Shown: piece by piece, positions 61,173 through 64,000 of the stretch | How the letters are laid out: each line of letters begins with the position of its first letter | Position numbering within the stretch: position 1 is the stretch's first letter | Assembly: GCA_947179155.2 (NCBI GenBank) | Contig: OX359286.1 | Location: 36,795,408 to 36,859,407 of the forward strand | Source of the DNA: Hedera helix | Lineage: Eukaryota > Streptophyta > Magnoliopsida > Apiales > Araliaceae | Length of the DNA stretch: 64,000 nt | Reading direction: 5' to 3' | The notes under the pieces: model-generated | Seen by the model: only the letters and a program-made list of their open reading frames with translations | Database searches by the model: none | Told to the model about the DNA's origin: nothing | Translations under genes and position numbers: made by a program

Positions 61173-64000
61173 TCATAACTTTGAGCTCTGTCTCCAAGGA
61201 TAGCCGCCTTCAAAAGCATGCTCCAATACATCTTCCATGCGCTTCGCAAATAGTATCTGACAGAATAAGACACATTAACAAGGTAGGCACAATAGAAGCA
61301 TGTAAAATGGTGTCAACTAATATATCTCAAAACATAAATCACAACCAAGTACAGGATACCATAGTTTATGGACAAGAGACAATTTCTACCCAAACAGCCA
61401 CAATTTGACTATAAGGAACCATGGAAATGAACGTTTGACCACTTTTCTTAAGTTGAATTGCAATGTATTCACTAATATAACTGGAATTACTGACTTCTTA
61501 AGCAGCTCTTCTTCCCTCTTTTTTTATTAAAAAAAGAGAGGATGATTTCCTCAACAACTCTTAATGGATCTCTACCAAATTTGAGAATAACAAACAACAA
61601 TAAGCATGACGAGGCATGAAAATCCACTAGTCTACATGAAATTTCAGATCTGAACTGAATAAAGACCCAGACCATGAAAACATTTCATTTGCACGCACAC
61701 AAAAGCAGTTGAGAAGGAAAATAACTACCTCCATGCTGGCTAGAACAGCTGATGGTACTTCAACTAGGTCCTTCAAATTCCTCTCGGGCAGGATAACTCT
61801 CTTTACACCGTAGCGGTGTGCTGCCAAAACCTGTAAAAGTGTACAATTAAGAGTATAAATATCAATTTAAAAAAAAAAACTTAATCTTGACTAGAGTCTC
61901 AAATTGTGTGCACAGAGATGCATTTGATCAAAAATAAAATAAAAAATAAAAAAATTGTGCCATGATGCATGGGTACAACTAAACTTGATAACTAAAACCT
62001 GCTGTCAGGTCAAACTGAATTCCTACAACCAATTGTACTAAGAAATTTTATACAGTTTTCCAACAAATTGACAGAATGACCATATGATCATCCTAGATTT
62101 GTTATCCTTGTGAGTTCAATTTTTTAATTTTTATTGGTCTTATGAACTCATTTTCAGAATGGGGCCTGGGGGTTGGGGTGAGAAACAAACTAAATAAGAG
62201 TTCTATCTTGCAAAAAATACAAAGAACCAGAAGACACAATACAGTAATGCTATAACATTTTAATATTATTTGCAACCAATAACAACAAAAAGATGGTCAA
62301 CAGAAAAATAAAAAAGCACACACCTTATCCTTAATACCACCAACAGGTAATACTAGACCTCGAAGAGTCATCTCCCCTGTCATGGCTGTATCTGCTCTAA
62401 CTCTTCTCTGACTAAACAGCGACACCAGTGCAGTTACGAGAGTCACCCCTGCTGAGGGTCCATCCTTAGGTATAGCACCAGCAGGAAAATGTATGTGAAC
62501 ATCCCTCTCATCCAGCAGATTATTTTCCTCAGACGCAACCAACTTAAGGTCAGTTGCCCTTGCCCTTACCTGAATCAAGAAATACCTAGAGAATCAGTAA
62601 ATTTCATGAAAACTTGAACACTAAGTTGTCAATGGGGACTATAAACATCTTTCAGTCATCGTCATATGTTACATGAAATGTTACAATGACGATGCAAATA
62701 CATTCTGCAAAGAGACGTTAATATACATGACATGCACATACATTATCAGATCATGTAATCACTAATTTAAGTAAAAATTATGTTATGTTGGCGGAAGATT
62801 ACAAAATTCATTTTGTTATTTAATTGACTCTGAGAAAAGACAATTTAAAGGTGCATACCTTACTGAATTCACTATAAAAAAATAAAAATAAAGATTATGA
62901 GCATCTCCCAAGCCTCCCAACTGTTACTAGTGAATGACCTCCTCTCCCCTTGTAGTGGAAACAATCCATGCTTCTTAATCTAAATGTGAAGTATCTTTGG
63001 AAACTCTTATTAGGCACAACTCATAAGATTATTAGCCACCTCATCAACCATAACCTCCAAAGTCATTTCTGACTCAAAAGTCCATTTGCGTCATGCATTC
63101 ATGCATTACACATATCATATCATACCTCCATGTTTTTCCTACCCAACTATTTAGGTCCGCTTGTTTGCTAGTCTTCTCTCCAGTACTTTGTAGTAAATAA
63201 ATAAATTTTGAAAGACTTGTGTATCAGTTATTGAAGCTTAGTACCGTTTTCTAAATTAAAATGACACACTACTTTCTGTGCAAGTATTCTAACAACATTC
63301 CTCGCTCTATCCTAAAAAGCACTGTTCATGAAAATCAGAGAATATAATTTTCATCATGCACTTTTTTATGTATACAGAACAAACTTTGAAAAGGAAATAA
63401 TTACCCAAGTCAGTGCTATCTGTGCTGATTCTTTAATAACATCACCAAGTTGCCCGGTGAGATGTAGATCACCCTTTCCCACCATTGATGTAGCCTCAAC
63501 AAACTGAACCTCTCCACCAAACGCAGTCCACACCAGTCCAACAGCTATACCAGGGGCTGCAACCCGCTCTGCGGTTTCTTTGTCATCATACCTTGGAGGC
63601 TGCATTCGATTGTAACCAAATTATATTTCAGATTTGTTAATTGAAATGAGAAACAACATGTAAATGTACGAGAATATCTATGGATCTGAAGGACTGGATA
63701 ACAACTTTTCCAAAAATTGAGTATATGTGAACCAATTCCAAACACCTTAAGCAGCAAGTGACAAATAACCCCATATTTTTACTAGTATTTTAAACTTAAA
63801 GCATTTAAACTTAAAGCATTATAATAGAAAGATAAATTTATTACCCCTAATACTTTTTCCAGCATATCCTCATCGACAATCAAAGGTGAAGTAACCCTGA
63901 ATTCATTTGATATCTCATGATTGTCGCCCATTGGAATTATTTCCATTTCTAGTTCAGCACCTTTGGCAACTCTACTTTCCAGCAATGGTGAAGAAAATTG
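61173..64000 (-). CDS. LON2: Peroxisomal Lon protease 2, C-terminal part (runs off the window)
   Basis: LON2 is an ATP-dependent AAA+ serine protease and chaperone of the peroxisome matrix. Five exons are visible in transcript order: 64000-63845 (partial), 63599-63405, 62569-62324, 61830-61729 and 61256-61173. They give the last 260 residues in one phase. They cover the end of the AAA+ region and the whole Lon proteolytic domain: VGLVWTAFGGEVQFVEA, HLTGQLGDVIKESAQIA, and PKDGPSAGVTLVTAL with the catalytic Ser at 62453-62455. GGIKDK carries the catalytic Lys at 62330-62332, then AAHRYGVKRVILPERN follows. The last residues are SSKL, a PTS1 peroxisomal signal, which separates LON2 from the mitochondrial/plastid LON1-type. 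The N-terminal substrate domain and Walker motifs lie beyond the right edge. Confidence 0.95.

Noticed and set aside
61064..61273. 69-codon minus-strand frame overlapping the LON2 last exon
   Set aside because: It is in a different frame from the conserved LON2 tail ending SKL.

Overview
This is a nuclear segment of a flowering plant, most likely a eudicot. Coding exons are short and separated by AT-rich introns. The genes belong to plant-specific families: a PLS-class PPR protein, an expansin-like B protein, PMEI/invertase-inhibitor-like proteins and a plant-type UPF1 with an SQ-rich tail. Spacers hold plant-type TIR transposons and long AT/TAA microsatellites. I cannot name the species from the sequence alone.

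Layout, left to right. (1) 1-4185 (+): the conserved C-terminal half of the splicing factor BUD13, with no N-terminal half in the window. (2) 5082-6977 (+): an intronless E/E+ PPR protein. (3) 7952-9175 (-): expansin-like B. (4) 12524-14979 (+): a HAD sugar-phosphate phosphatase of the SGPP type. (5) 16339-21501 (-): a complete 15-exon DRP1-type dynamin, 610 aa. (6) 21590-24640: a repeat-rich spacer with a long TAA array and a probable Helitron 3' end. (7) 24641-30438 (-): a complete 6-exon RAB6/RABH1 GTPase, 208 aa. (8) 31890-35373: a decayed hAT transposon with matching 8-bp target-site duplications. (9) 36585-40088 (+): a GOT1-type Golgi transport protein, 138 aa. (10) 41132-43439 (-): two tandem PMEI/invertase-inhibitor-like genes. 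(11) 46494-59241 (+): a complete 29-exon UPF1, 1268 aa by my exon model. (12) 61173-64000 (-): the C-terminal proteolytic part of peroxisomal LON2, ending in SKL and continuing past the right edge.

The genes are unrelated housekeeping or family genes and form no operon or functional cluster. Three of them (DRP1, RABH1, GOT1) act in membrane trafficking and two (BUD13, UPF1) in mRNA processing or quality control; I read this as coincidence. Exon models were built by hand from splice consensus, reading-frame phase and remembered family conservation. The phases all close, but no transcript evidence was available.

I found no convincing previously undescribed gene system. The most informative non-genic signals are the hAT element with its TSD, a 285-bp hAT-type MITE with a perfect 8-bp TSD inside a UPF1 intron, a Tourist-like MITE with about 80-bp TIRs inside BUD13, a dispersed Stowaway-like family, a Helitron-like terminus, a GC-AG intron and in-frame alternative acceptors in UPF1, an unusual switch-I residue in the RAB, and a (G)40 tract flanked by a palindrome.
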